The notes under the pieces: model-generated
Databases searched by the model: none
What the model saw: the letters and a program-made list of their open reading frames with translations, nothing else
Told to the model about the DNA's origin: nothing
Shown here: positions 1-8,988 of the stretch, piece by piece
Position numbering within the stretch: position 1 is the stretch's first letter
Layout: every line of letters starts with the position of its first letter
Program-made: the position numbers and the translations under genes
Assembly (NCBI GenBank): GCA_001799395.1
Contig: MGTJ01000101.1
Span: 1-47,218, forward strand
Origin: Desulfobacterales bacterium RIFOXYA12_FULL_46_15
GTDB lineage: Bacteria > Desulfobacterota > Desulfobacteria > Desulfobacterales > Desulfobacteraceae
Length of the DNA: 47,218 bases
Reading direction: 5' to 3'

Positions 1-1
1 G

Positions 2-1273
2 GTCACAGCGGTTTTTGCAAAAAATCAAAAGCCTGATGAAACAGACATCCTTCATGTCACGGTTCGCAGGACAAAACCGGCCAAAGAAAAGCTTTACTTT
101 GAATTAGACCACTATGATTTTCATAAAGTACCTTTTAAAGACGCCTTAAAAAGCAGGCTTGTCTGGAAAGCCAATTTGCTGGGAGGCGGCAGGTTAAGAC
201 AGCTTTTGGACAGGCTGGAACCTATCCGGAGTTTTGGTGCATTTTTATCTGAAAAAGAACGGGATGAGGAGGGGGGGTGGAAAATTGCAGAGGGATTTAT
301 CGTTGGAAATGAAGAGGAAATTGATACGCTTGTCAAATTGAAGAAAAAAGCTCCGGAATTAACAGATGAGGAAAACCTGAAGTTGCAGGAACTTGAAAAG
401 AAGTTTCAAACAGCAGAATACCTTACCGGGAAAAATACACTGCCCACGGATGCCTTCACAGAGGATGGCATCAATGACAGTAAAATTGACAAACTTGAAA
501 ACAAGTATTTCCTTCGAAATAGAAAAAAGAATAAAGAGATTTTTCAAGCCCCTCACCTTCTGATAAAGGAAGGGGTGTCGGAAAATTCCATTCCAGTAAT
601 ATTTCGGGAAGACGATCTTTCTTTCAGGGATCAAGTAATCGGTATTCATGCTCCGAATCAAGCCGAGGCCCTCAAAAAAATTGAAAACCGGTTCAGGAAT
701 AACAGAACATATCTTTTTCATGTTGCCGGATTCAGTAGTAAGTATATGATAAAAAGGGCTACGGCCATCTTAAAGCACGATATTGAAAGTCTGCCATATC
801 CTGAGGATGAAAACGAGCTTAATCTATCTGATCTCGAACAAATTCTCATGGATGACGTGCTTGATTATATGCTTGATTTCAGGAGAAAAGGCGAGAGTGC
901 GGACTCGGAAAAACCGGTAACACAGGGCCAGTTAAAACAATTTTCCAATGTCTATTGTAAGGTTTTAAATTCTGTTTATAAAAATCTCAAGCCATATCAC
1001 TATTTTGAAACCGGATCATATATCTGCTTTCCCTTTTATTTTGACGACCCTTCATCCATCGTACTCCAAAGAACTGAGAGACTTGAGGATGATCTTGATG
1101 AACTCATCAAAAATAATGTGCATTCAAATGCAAGAATCATTAGAATGCTTCGGATCTATGAAAACAATATTATTTATCTTATTAAACCCAAGCAGACGCG
1201 CTACTGGTTACGATCGGTTGCAATCCGGGATGCTGACGAAACCTTTTCTGATTTAGTGACCCAAGGGTTTTAA
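2..1273 (+). CDS. N-6 DNA methylase, C-terminal part (runs in from outside the window)
   Basis: The frame is open from base 2 to the stop at 1273, so the gene starts upstream and about 423 C-terminal residues are visible. The visible part resembles the region after the catalytic domain of large adenine-specific DNA methylases of restriction-modification systems. It has the segment VWKANLLGGGR, a charged helical linker (ELTDEENLKLQELEKKF) and then a target-recognition-like segment (QAPHLLIKEG, SFRDQVIGIHAP). The catalytic motifs (NPPY and SAM-binding) would lie upstream and are not seen. The next gene begins 2 bases after the stop and looks like a nuclease, which fits a type I/IIG-like or related modification module. 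The internal ATG at 176 is not the true start. Family assignment is by resemblance only. Confidence 0.7.
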   Translation, partial: VTAVFAKNQKPDETDILHVTVRRTKPAKEKLYFELDHYDFHKVPFKDALKSRLVWKANLLGGGRLRQLLDRLEPIRSFGAFLSEKERDEEGGWKIAEGFIVGNEEEIDTLVKLKKKAPELTDEENLKLQELEKKFQTAEYLTGKNTLPTDAFTEDGINDSKIDKLENKYFLRNRKKNKEIFQAPHLLIKEGVSENSIPVIFREDDLSFRDQVIGIHAPNQAEALKKIENRFRNNRTYLFHVAGFSSKYMIKRATAILKHDIESLPYPEDENELNLSDLEQILMDDVLDYMLDFRRKGESADSEKPVTQGQLKQFSNVYCKVLNSVYKNLKPYHYFETGSYICFPFYFDDPSSIVLQRTERLEDDLDELIKNNVHSNARIIRMLRIYENNIIYLIKPKQTRYWLRSVAIRDADETFSDLVTQGF

Positions 1274-1275
1274 TA

Positions 1276-1983
1276 ATGTTCAATGAAAAATATGAATCAG
1301 AAGTATCCGGCAGATTATCCGGGCCGTATACACCTGAGTTTGACACATCGATCAACGAGGTGATTTTATTCATAGAAAAAAATCTCATTATTTTTTCCGA
1401 ATCTATTGCCGTATCTCAAATTCAAAACGAAAAAGGCCTCACGCAAACACTTGTCGAAATTCTTAATTTAAACGCCAGAAGAGGATTTTCACCCTTCTGG
1501 TTTGAAAAAGAGTATATGGAAAATCCAGACAGGGGCGACAGCCCCTCAGTCGATATAGGTACCTTAAAAATTGATGACAGCGGCAATGTTATCAATTCGG
1601 TAGTTCTTGGAAATAAATCTTTTTTTTCCATGGAGGCCAAGAGGTTGCCCACACCAGGGAGTAATAGAGAGAAAGAATATGTAATCGGTTCAAAAAACAA
1701 TGGCGGTATTGAGCGCTTCAAAACCGGGAAGCATGGATCAGCTTTAAAACACAGTGGGATGATTGGATTTATTCAGAAAAATGATTTTAAATACTGGAAT
1801 AAAAAAATTAACGACTGGGTTGTTGAGTTGGCTCAGGCAAATACCAAATCTGATATAAACTGGTACGAATCCGAGATTTTAATTCCCAAGCATTTTAAAA
1901 CGACCACAGCTCAATTGATTTCGAAACACGAACGAATGAACAAATCATACATAACTCTGTGTCATTTATGGGTATGCTTATGA
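1276..1983 (+). CDS. PD-(D/E)XK nuclease-like protein beside the DNA methylase
   Basis: The 235-residue protein starts 2 bases after the methylase stop, so the two are probably co-transcribed and translationally coupled. It contains a plausible PD-(D/E)XK core: SVDIG with Asp93, then a strand with Glu120-Ala-Lys122 (FSMEAKRLP). This is the usual spacing for type II-like endonucleases. The C-terminal SKHER...ITLCHLWV resembles the ending of small restriction-like nucleases, so the ORF appears complete rather than frameshifted. Its likely role is DNA cleavage, or an accessory nuclease, in a restriction-modification or phage-defence unit with the upstream methylase. No exact family name can be given from the sequence alone. 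Confidence 0.6.
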   Translation: MFNEKYESEVSGRLSGPYTPEFDTSINEVILFIEKNLIIFSESIAVSQIQNEKGLTQTLVEILNLNARRGFSPFWFEKEYMENPDRGDSPSVDIGTLKIDDSGNVINSVVLGNKSFFSMEAKRLPTPGSNREKEYVIGSKNNGGIERFKTGKHGSALKHSGMIGFIQKNDFKYWNKKINDWVVELAQANTKSDINWYESEILIPKHFKTTTAQLISKHERMNKSYITLCHLWVCL

Positions 1984-2008
1984 TTGGCGGAATTAAGGCG
2001 ATTAAACA

Positions 2009-2191
2009 ATGAATCTGATTTTGGAAAAATCTTACAAACTCTGTACCAGGCTTTCTGATAATTTTTACAGAAAACCGTCAAAAAAGGAAACTTGGCTATC
2101 GGGCTTTGGATCTGAACAAAAAATACACCTCCCCAAATCTTTAGAAATATTCAGAACTATATATCATGACATCGAAGAATCTGAATTCTGA
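2009..2191 (+). CDS. Small hypothetical ORF downstream of the nuclease
   Basis: Sixty codons start 25 bases after the nuclease stop. The ORF overlaps the next ORF by 26 bases in another frame. Composition is ordinary for a soluble protein (Lys/Ser/Glu rich), with no signal peptide, membrane segment or recognisable motif. There is only a weak upstream purine tract (AAGG about 13 bases before the ATG). It could be a real small partner of the restriction module, the remains of a longer gene, or chance. Confidence 0.3.
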   Translation: MNLILEKSYKLCTRLSDNFYRKPSKKETWLSGFGSEQKIHLPKSLEIFRTIYHDIEESEF

Positions 2192-2492
2192 TAGAATGAG
2201 ACAAATTGTATACTTGTCCCGAATAGAAAATTTAGCCATCCTTTGGCCCGGCGACTTTCATGCATTAGCCCTTTTCATTCTTCGTTCTTTTGATGCCACA
2301 GACAGGGAGGTTAACAAAAAAAATAAAACCAGCATACAGAAGTCTCGTCCAACACTTCACGGACTTGCCGGTGATTTCTCTAGGCTGACAAAAGTGCCAA
2401 ATTTTATTGTTGAAAGAACGATTAAATCATTGGGATTAAATCTTGGAGCAACAGTTGACTTTGACCCCGATTCATCTATGCAAGATGTCTGA
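2166..2492 (+). CDS. Hypothetical protein at the end of the restriction-like module
   Basis: This ORF has 108 codons. There is no ribosome binding site before the ATG at 2166; the ATG at 2196 (MRQIVYLSRIENLAILWPG) is an equally possible start. The middle is moderately hydrophobic (LAILWPGDFHALALFILRSF) and is followed by a basic segment and a helical stretch ending in FDPDSS. I do not recognise the family. Its position directly after a methylase and nuclease suggests an accessory role in that module, but this is context only. Confidence 0.45.
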   Translation: MTSKNLNSDRMRQIVYLSRIENLAILWPGDFHALALFILRSFDATDREVNKKNKTSIQKSRPTLHGLAGDFSRLTKVPNFIVERTIKSLGLNLGATVDFDPDSSMQDV

Positions 2493-2699
2493 TTGATAAA
2501 AAACATAATCGGGTAGCCGGGTAATTAATTCTGACACAGCGGTATGGAGGATACAAGCCTGCTCCGCTCGGTCAGCCGTTTGCTTCTCCATTTAAATTGC
2601 CGGAACGCCGTCGGCAACAACAACAAGGGATTTAAGGAATCCGGTTGAATTTTGAATGTCCGAATCAGGCTTGACATAAAAGCCGTCACTTTATAAAGT

Positions 2700-2981
2700 A
2701 TGTTCCCATTGGTTAAACTATTTGATCTTATCCTCTTTGATCTTGAAGGAACCCTGGTGGATTTTCAATGGCGCCTGGAGGCGGCAGTCCAGGAAATGCT
2801 TCCCGTCCTTGCCGCATCCGGTATTGATATCCGCCAATACAGTGCATCCCCCGATTATGCCGCCCTGTCCCTGAGGATGATAACCGACCCGATGATCTTG
2901 TGCTTTGTGCTTTCTGAAAACCGAGCCGCTGATGCTGACATCCCTGGTCTGCCCGTCCTTTATGTCAAGCCGAATAAATGA
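2700..2981 (+). pseudogene. Truncated HAD-family hydrolase remnant
   Basis: The first 50 or so residues are a convincing HAD-superfamily N-terminus: FDLILFDLEGTLVD carries motif I (DxEGT), followed by a cap-like helix (EAAVQEMLPVLAASGID). HAD phosphatases normally run to about 200 residues or more, with motif II (S/T), a conserved Lys and motif III (DD/GDxxxD). None is present. After about PDYAALS the sequence no longer resembles the family and stops at residue 93. There is no clear ribosome binding site. It is best read as the 5' remnant of a deleted gene joined to unrelated sequence. Confidence 0.6.
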
Positions 2982-3120
2982 ATAAAAAGTCAGCCTATTG
3001 ACAATACCGGCGATTTTAATTTAGGGTACGATAATTTATTTTCAGTCAATTTGTTGGATTTACAATCAGAAACAGGCAAAACCTGGCAATATTTCTCCTT
3101 TGCCTTGAAAGGAAAATTCA

Positions 3121-6100
3121 GTGATGAACTCCTATCTTGTGTTTCATTCCCTTGCTGAGCTTTTCAGCGTCATCATCGCCTGGAGCATGCTGATGGTGGC
3201 CTGGAATACCCGGCGTTATCTTGAACACAGTTATTTTTTATTCCTGGGGGCTGGCTATGCAGCAGTAGGTTTCATCGACCTTGTTCATACCCTGGCCTTC
3301 AAGGGTATGGGGGTGTTTCCCGGAGCCACAGCCAACCTGCCGACCCAGCTCTGGATTGCAGCCCGGTATCTTAATGCCGGAACCCTGCTGCTGGCTCCTT
3401 TGTTGCTGAAGCGAAAAGCCAGGACTTACCAGATCCTGGTTTTTTTCATCCTTTTTGGCGCTGTCCTTCTCACCTCCATTTTTTCCGGCCGATTCCCGGA
3501 CTGCTTCATAGAAGGGCAAGGGCTGACCCGGTTCAAGGTGATCAGCGAATACGGAATCTGTCTCGGGGTGGCGGCAGCCATGGGAATTCTTTGGCAGCGC
3601 CGCAACCATTTTCATATTTCTGTCGTGCGCCTCCTCATGGCTTCCATGGCCGCCCTCATTTTTGAAGAGCTGTCCTTTACCCTTTACACTGATGTTTACG
3701 GATTTTTCAACAGTCTCGGCCATATCCTGAAGATCATTTCCTTCTGGCTCCTGTACCGGGCAATTATTGTCATGGGCCTTCAGAATCCTTATCAATCGCT
3801 GTTCAGAGATTTAAGCCAAAGCAAAGAGCGGTATCAGACCCTTTTTGACACCATGATCGAAGGGTTTGCCCTGCATGAAATCATTACCGATGCCAAAGGG
3901 ATTCCAACAGACTACCGGTTTCTTGAAATCAACCCGGCCTTTGAACGGCTCACCGGCCTTTGCCGGGCTGATCTTATAGGCCGGCGGGCCAAAGAAATCC
4001 TGCCGGGTCTTGAACCTTACTGGATTGAAAGCTTTGGCAGGGTTGCCCTTACCGGCGAACCTGTACGCATGGAAAATTATTCATGTGAACTGGGTCGCTG
4101 GTATGACGTTCTGGCCTATCAGACTGAACCGGGCCGGTTTGCCGTCATCTTTACCGACACCACCCACCAAAGACAGATTCAGGAAATCCGGAAAAGGGAA
4201 TCACAGATCCTGTCCCAGGTCCATGATGCCGTCATCGTCACCGATATGGAAGGCAAGGTCACCCGTTGGAACAAGGGGGCGGAAAACCTCTATGGTTATA
4301 CAGAAGAAGAAATTATCGGACAGCATGTGTCAATCCTTTATTTCAAGGAAGACCTGCCACAGGTTTTGGATCATACCCTATATCAGTTAAAGGCCAAAGG
4401 AAACCATGAGATGGAAGAGCGATGCCGGACCTGGGACGGAAAGGAAATCCGGGTTCACCTGTCCCTTTCCCTTCTTCTGGATGAAAGAGGAAAACCTTAC
4501 GGCCTGATCAGTTATTCCATTGATATCACGGAACGGACAAAAGCCCTGGCCGAGGCTGAAAAAGCCATGCTTCTCCTGGATGCGCTCATGGCCTGCGTGC
4601 CGGAAGGCATTGCCGTTGCAGAGGCACTGGGAGGCCGAATCCTGAGAGTCAGCCGCATGGGTGCCGCCCTGACCGGAAAGCAGAGTGAAGAATTGGAAAA
4701 TATACCGGTAGAGGAATATTCGGAAAAATTCGCCATTTTTCTGTCTGACGGCCGAACCCCGGCCCCGGTTGAAACCCTGCCGCTCATGAGGGCCCTAAAA
4801 AACGGAGAAATCGTCAAGGACGAGATCTTTTGCGTCCATAATTCGGAAGGCCAGGTCACCCCGGTCCTGTGCAATGCAGTTCCCATTACCGTCAGGGATG
4901 GATTGATCACCGGGGGTATTGTCTCCTGGCAGGATATTTCAGCCTTGAAAAAGGCTGAGGCTGAAATCATAAAACTCAACCAGGGGCTTGAGGAAATGGT
5001 GGAAAGACGAACAGCCGAACTTTTGGTCAGCAAGGGAAAATATTACCGGCTCTTTTCCGAAATGCTCAACGGGTTTGCCCTGCATGAGATGCTTTATGAT
5101 ACTTCCGGAAGACCCGAAGACTGCCGTTTCATGGAAGTCAACCCAGCCTTTGAGGCCATGACCGGTCTCAAGGCCATGGATATCATCGGACGGACGGTAA
5201 AAGAGGTCTTCCCGCACACCACTGACATCTGGATCAACACCTTCGGCAGGGTGGCCCTGACCAGAGAGCCGGCCCAGTTTGACCTCTACTCCGAACTCTT
5301 TAGCAAATGGTTTCACATCAGTGCTTTTTCCCCGGAACCGAAACAGTTTGCCGCCCTTTTTGAGGATATCACTTCCCGGGTAAAGGCGGAAAAAGAAAGG
5401 GAAGCCATTCAGTCCCAGCTTTTCCAGGCCCAGAAAATGGAATCCCTCGGCACCCTGGCCGGCGGCATTGCCCATGATTTCAACAATATCCTGACATCCA
5501 TCATCGGGTTCTGTGAATTGTCCATGGATGAAATCAAAAAAGGATCATGGCTGGACGACAATTTTACGGAGATCCTTAAAGCCGGAAACCGGGCAAAGGA
5601 CCTGGTCAGACAGATCCTGACCTTTGCCCGGAAGTCTGAAGAAAAATCAGGGCCGGTCCGGGTAGACCGGATCGTCAAGGAAGTCCTGGATTTCATCCGG
5701 TCCACCCTTCCCTCCAGTATTGAAATCCGGTCTGCTGTCAAAAGCAGGTCCATGGTCATGAGCGATGCCACACAGCTCCACCAGGTGGTGATGAACCTGT
5801 GCACCAACGCAGCCCATGCCATGGAAGACAACGGCGGTATCCTTGAAGTCGGTGTGGAAGATATCACGGTTAACGGTACGGCTTCGACCGCAATAATTCC
5901 CTTGAAGCCCGGAAAATATATTGAGATCAGGGTATCGGATACCGGATGCGGCATTGAGCCGGATATGATCAAAAATATTTTTGTTCCCTATTTTACCACC
6001 CGGGACCAGGGGCAGGGAACCGGAATTGGGCTGGCCGTTGTTCACCGCATTGTTGAAAACCATGGCGGGTCAATCATGGTTGAAAGCACACCCGGTAAAG

Positions 6101-6579
6101 GGAGCTGTTTTCATGTCTGCCTGCCCATGATCGCTGGCCTTGATGAAAAAAATACGCAGGAATCGGCTCCATTGCCGGGCGGCACGGAAACCCTCCTGAT
6201 CGTAGATGATGAGCCATCCATCACCAAATTCGGAAAAAAATTTTTTAAAGGGCTGGGGTACACCGTCTTTACATCTGAGTCCAGCCGGGATGCACTGGAG
6301 ATGTTCAGGGCCGATCCTGGCGGTTTTGACCTCATCATCACCGACATGACCATGCCGAAAATGACCGGTGACCTCCTGGCAGGGGAAATTTTTACCATAC
6401 GGCCGGATATACCGATCATTCTTTGCAGCGGTTTTCATAAAAAATTGTCCGGGTCCATGGATCTGCCCGGTATCAAGGCATTGATCAAAAAACCCCTTGA
6501 CAAGGCAGAACTTGCCGGAACCGTCCGCAGGGTTCTGGACGAGCTGAAAAACCCGGATGAAATATTCAAAGACGGGTAA
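3121..6579 (+). CDS. Membrane-anchored multi-PAS hybrid histidine kinase
   Basis: The 1152-residue protein is a sensor kinase with its own receiver. Residues 1-225 form a multi-span membrane region of MASE3 type (HSLAELFSVIIAWSM, FLGAGYAAVGFIDLVHTLAF). About four PAS domains follow (near 240-350, 360-475, 485-600 and 625-745). The phosphoacceptor His785 lies in GGIAHDFNNIL, and the ATPase domain has NAAHAM, DTGCGI and GTGIGLAVV. The C-terminal receiver has the acidic pair DDE and phosphoacceptor Asp1075 (IITDMTMP). PAS1 and PAS4 share the pattern GFALHE...NPAFE..TGL, so one is probably a duplicate of the other. GTG at 3121 or ATG at 3124 can start it; AAAGGA lies at 3108-3113. No response regulator gene is adjacent. 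The signal sensed is unknown. Confidence 0.92.
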   Translation: MMNSYLVFHSLAELFSVIIAWSMLMVAWNTRRYLEHSYFLFLGAGYAAVGFIDLVHTLAFKGMGVFPGATANLPTQLWIAARYLNAGTLLLAPLLLKRKARTYQILVFFILFGAVLLTSIFSGRFPDCFIEGQGLTRFKVISEYGICLGVAAAMGILWQRRNHFHISVVRLLMASMAALIFEELSFTLYTDVYGFFNSLGHILKIISFWLLYRAIIVMGLQNPYQSLFRDLSQSKERYQTLFDTMIEGFALHEIITDAKGIPTDYRFLEINPAFERLTGLCRADLIGRRAKEILPGLEPYWIESFGRVALTGEPVRMENYSCELGRWYDVLAYQTEPGRFAVIFTDTTHQRQIQEIRKRESQILSQVHDAVIVTDMEGKVTRWNKGAENLYGYTEEEIIGQHVSILYFKEDLPQVLDHTLYQLKAKGNHEMEERCRTWDGKEIRVHLSLSLLLDERGKPYGLISYSIDITERTKALAEAEKAMLLLDALMACVPEGIAVAEALGGRILRVSRMGAALTGKQSEELENIPVEEYSEKFAIFLSDGRTPAPVETLPLMRALKNGEIVKDEIFCVHNSEGQVTPVLCNAVPITVRDGLITGGIVSWQDISALKKAEAEIIKLNQGLEEMVERRTAELLVSKGKYYRLFSEMLNGFALHEMLYDTSGRPEDCRFMEVNPAFEAMTGLKAMDIIGRTVKEVFPHTTDIWINTFGRVALTREPAQFDLYSELFSKWFHISAFSPEPKQFAALFEDITSRVKAEKEREAIQSQLFQAQKMESLGTLAGGIAHDFNNILTSIIGFCELSMDEIKKGSWLDDNFTEILKAGNRAKDLVRQILTFARKSEEKSGPVRVDRIVKEVLDFIRSTLPSSIEIRSAVKSRSMVMSDATQLHQVVMNLCTNAAHAMEDNGGILEVGVEDITVNGTASTAIIPLKPGKYIEIRVSDTGCGIEPDMIKNIFVPYFTTRDQGQGTGIGLAVVHRIVENHGGSIMVESTPGKGSCFHVCLPMIAGLDEKNTQESAPLPGGTETLLIVDDEPSITKFGKKFFKGLGYTVFTSESSRDALEMFRADPGGFDLIITDMTMPKMTGDLLAGEIFTIRPDIPIILCSGFHKKLSGSMDLPGIKALIKKPLDKAELAGTVRRVLDELKNPDEIFKDG

Positions 6580-6811
6580 GGTCAATGGTAAGGCGGTATT
6601 CTGCAGAATCCAGATCCCTTTCAATTTTAAACCATAGTTTCTCCCCCAGCCGGAGCATTCCCGTATGATGCGGCACAGACAAGGGCATATTGATGGTGCC
6701 ATTATTGAAAATATGCTGTCCCGGTATCACTCAGGTTTTCAAGTATATATCGGTGACAGGATCTATCCTTGCATCTCTCAGAGATGTGGTTTTCCAGCTC
6801 CGTACACTCAT
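6566..6811 (-). pseudogene. Small ORF interrupted by one in-frame TGA
   Basis: On the minus strand an ATG at 6811-6809 is preceded by a purine-rich AAGGGGGG tract. It opens an 82-codon frame (including the final stop at 6568-6566) broken only by TGA at codon 27 (6733-6731). The part after the TGA reads like genuine protein (NNGTINMPLSVPHHTGMLRLG, then EKLWFKIERDLDSAEYRL). The C-terminus overlaps the end of the convergent kinase gene by about 14 bases. I do not recognise the family. The simplest reading is a gene inactivated by a nonsense mutation. Restart at the GTG next to the TGA, or selenocysteine insertion, are alternatives with little support. Confidence 0.4.
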
Positions 6812-6954
6812 CCCAACCCCCCTTCCACAATTCCGCCTCAATTTCCTCCACCGCAGGCAGGCTGGATTTTAGTTGATCGGGATTGGGTGATCCGGCGTTC
6901 CTACTGAGCCACACCATCGGCTTCATCCCGCTGGCCCCCTGTAAATTGATTTCT

Positions 6955-7863
6955 TTATGACTCAAAACCGTTGGCAGAGCTTTCTGTCTGTTCCGGGAAA
7001 GCTTCCTCTGCTTTTGGCCGGATGGCCACGAGAATGGCTGAGAAAACAATCAGGGCTGTTCCTGCCATCTGCATCCACCCGATCTGCCGGCCCAAAAAGA
7101 TGGAGGCAAGCACCATGGTGGTGACAGGCTCAAATGTGGACAGCATCGAAGCATTCACTGCTCCAGTCAGTTTCATGCCCAGAAAATAGGTATAAATGGC
7201 AATTACCGTTGAAATGACGGCAATGGCACCAATATACAACCAGGTGCTCCCTTGTTCCGGAATAAAAAACCCGGCTTTGAGATTATAGATAAAATAAAAA
7301 AATGCAGACGATGTAATCACGACAAGGCTTGCGGTAAATGCATCATTTCTGCTCATGACCCTTGCTCCCGCAATGGTATATAATGAATAGATGATGGCTG
7401 CACTTATCGCGAAAAAGACCCCTGTCCTGTTTCCGTCAGTATCAAGACCGATGACCAGGATAGCGCCTGAAATAGCCAGAACCAGAGCGATAACCTTATT
7501 CCTGGTAAAGGATTCTTTCAGGAAAAAAAATGACAGGCCAGCCACCATAACCGGATATAAATAGAGAAGGATGGCCAAAAGTGCCGGTGAAAGATAGGTC
7601 AGGGCCGTGAAAAAACAGAAAGACTGTCCGGCGTATCCGATAAATCCCATGGCCACGAGAATGATCAGGTCTTTTCCATGGGGAAACCGTCTTTTCTGAA
7701 AAAGGGCAATGGGCACCATTACCATGACGGAGATAAAAAACCTGAAAAACAACAGGGAATGGGTGCTGATACCCGAAGCATAGGCAAATTTGCCGAAAAT
7801 AGCCATGGCTCCGAATGAAGCTGCTGAAATTAATATTAACCCTATTCCCGTTAAATGACCCAT
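6955..7863 (-). CDS. EamA/DMT-family transporter
   Basis: The 302-residue protein has about ten hydrophobic segments in two similar halves, the normal size and shape for the drug/metabolite transporter (EamA) family. The first half starts ISAASFGAMAIFGKFAYASG and the second FFAISAAIIYSLYTIAGARVM; the last repeat has the typical GAVNASMLSTFEPVTTMVLA. Such proteins are inner-membrane exporters or importers of metabolites, and the substrate cannot be predicted from sequence. It is transcribed alone on the minus strand, with the damaged small ORF downstream. The upstream 200 bases, shared with the divergent TRAP operon, are AT-rich and probably hold both promoters. Confidence 0.85.
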   Translation of the reverse strand: MGHLTGIGLILISAASFGAMAIFGKFAYASGISTHSLLFFRFFISVMVMVPIALFQKRRFPHGKDLIILVAMGFIGYAGQSFCFFTALTYLSPALLAILLYLYPVMVAGLSFFFLKESFTRNKVIALVLAISGAILVIGLDTDGNRTGVFFAISAAIIYSLYTIAGARVMSRNDAFTASLVVITSSAFFYFIYNLKAGFFIPEQGSTWLYIGAIAVISTVIAIYTYFLGMKLTGAVNASMLSTFEPVTTMVLASIFLGRQIGWMQMAGTALIVFSAILVAIRPKAEEAFPEQTESSANGFES

Positions 7864-8065
7864 AATCCTTTGACTACCTCATTCCAATTCATAACAGGGT
7901 AAGGTCTTATTTCCATGGAAAAAAAGCAAGTCTTATATGACTGTATTTAAAAATAAAGAAGGCACGAATCATAGTTGCATTTTTTTTTCAAACACGCTAA
8001 TTTCCGGATTAATATTGATTTACCGGAATTGAAATTCCCAAACAGTTAAAGGACTTGCTCATCAT

Positions 8066-8965
8066 ATGATTTTTGGCAGAGGATTGACTCATGATACGAA
8101 ATCCTTGATATTTACTGCTGTCTTCTCATGCTTTTGCATCATCGGTTTTTTTTCCTTATCCGGGTGTTCCATGCTTATGAAATCAGCTAGTTCTGACATG
8201 ATGGGGCATCTTTCAAAAACCATCTTGGACAATGATGATCTTTCCCTTGTAGAAAGCGGAGCCCCGGCCTATCTTCTGATGATCGACAGCCTGATCGGCA
8301 AAGACCCTGAAAATTCAGAACTGCTTGCCACGGCAGCACTTCTGTACACAGCCTATTCAGATGTTTTTGTAAAAGATAAGGAAAGATCAAAAAAAATAGC
8401 GGGTAAGGCCCTGAATTATGCTGAAAAAGCCATCTGTCTTGAAAAAAGACAGACCTGCAATCTTAAGTCCGGATCGTTTGAAGAGCTAAAAACGGTTCTT
8501 CCCGGAATGAAAAAAAAGGACGTCCCGGTTCTTTTTGCCCTCGGCAATGCCTGGGCTTCATGGATTATGGCCAATAAGGACGATTTTAATGCCATTGCAG
8601 ACATTTCCCATATCGAACTTATCATGCAACGGGTGATCGAACTTGATGAAACCTATAGAGATGGGGCTGCCCACTTGTATCTTGCGACCCTTTCAACTTT
8701 TCTGCCGCCTTCTGTCGGCGGGCGGCCGGAAGAGGGGAAAGCGCATTTTGAAAAAGCCGTTCTTCTGTGCCGGGACAAAAATCTCATGGTCAAGGTCCTC
8801 TACGCCAAATTATATGCAAGACTGATATTCGACCGGACACTTCATGACCAATTGCTCAACGAAGTCATTGCTGCCGACCCTCATATACCGGGATATACCT
8901 TTGTCAACACCTGGGCGCAAAAACAGGCCCATGAATTAATCATCAGTGCGGATGAATATTTTTAG
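8066..8965 (+). CDS. tatT: TRAP-associated lipoprotein, TatT family (TPR-like)
   Basis: This is a 299-residue predicted lipoprotein. A hydrophobic signal ends in the lipobox LSGC with Cys34 as the lipidated residue. The mature part is all-helical with TPR-like repeats (PENSELLATAALLYTAYSDVF, ALNYAEKAI, FALGNAWASWIM, GAAHLYLATLSTFLPPSVGGRPEEG). It matches the TatT type of TRAP-associated protein known from Treponema pallidum (Tp0956), where a trimeric TPR lipoprotein binds the DctP subunit. The three genes downstream encode a complete TRAP transporter, which supports this strongly. The start is the only ATG before the signal. A helper in ligand delivery in the periplasm is the likely role; the ligand is unknown and possibly hydrophobic. 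Confidence 0.82.
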   Translation: MIFGRGLTHDTKSLIFTAVFSCFCIIGFFSLSGCSMLMKSASSDMMGHLSKTILDNDDLSLVESGAPAYLLMIDSLIGKDPENSELLATAALLYTAYSDVFVKDKERSKKIAGKALNYAEKAICLEKRQTCNLKSGSFEELKTVLPGMKKKDVPVLFALGNAWASWIMANKDDFNAIADISHIELIMQRVIELDETYRDGAAHLYLATLSTFLPPSVGGRPEEGKAHFEKAVLLCRDKNLMVKVLYAKLYARLIFDRTLHDQLLNEVIAADPHIPGYTFVNTWAQKQAHELIISADEYF

Positions 8966-8988
8966 ATATGATGAAAATGGAGAGTCCT

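Noticed and set aside
1860-2024. Possible frameshift at the end of the nuclease gene, because another frame continues SFMGMLMIGGIKAIKQ
   Set aside because: The existing ending (SKHER...ITLCHLWV) fits the usual C-terminus of small restriction-like nucleases, so the gene is judged intact.
2592-2700. Minus-strand protein-like frame ending VADGVPAI
   Set aside because: It has no start codon or ribosome site, cannot be assigned to a family and is probably a gene fragment or chance, so it is not listed as a gene.
6731-6733. In-frame TGA read as selenocysteine
   Set aside because: No redox-type context and no clear SECIS hairpin just downstream. Kept only as a question in the findings.
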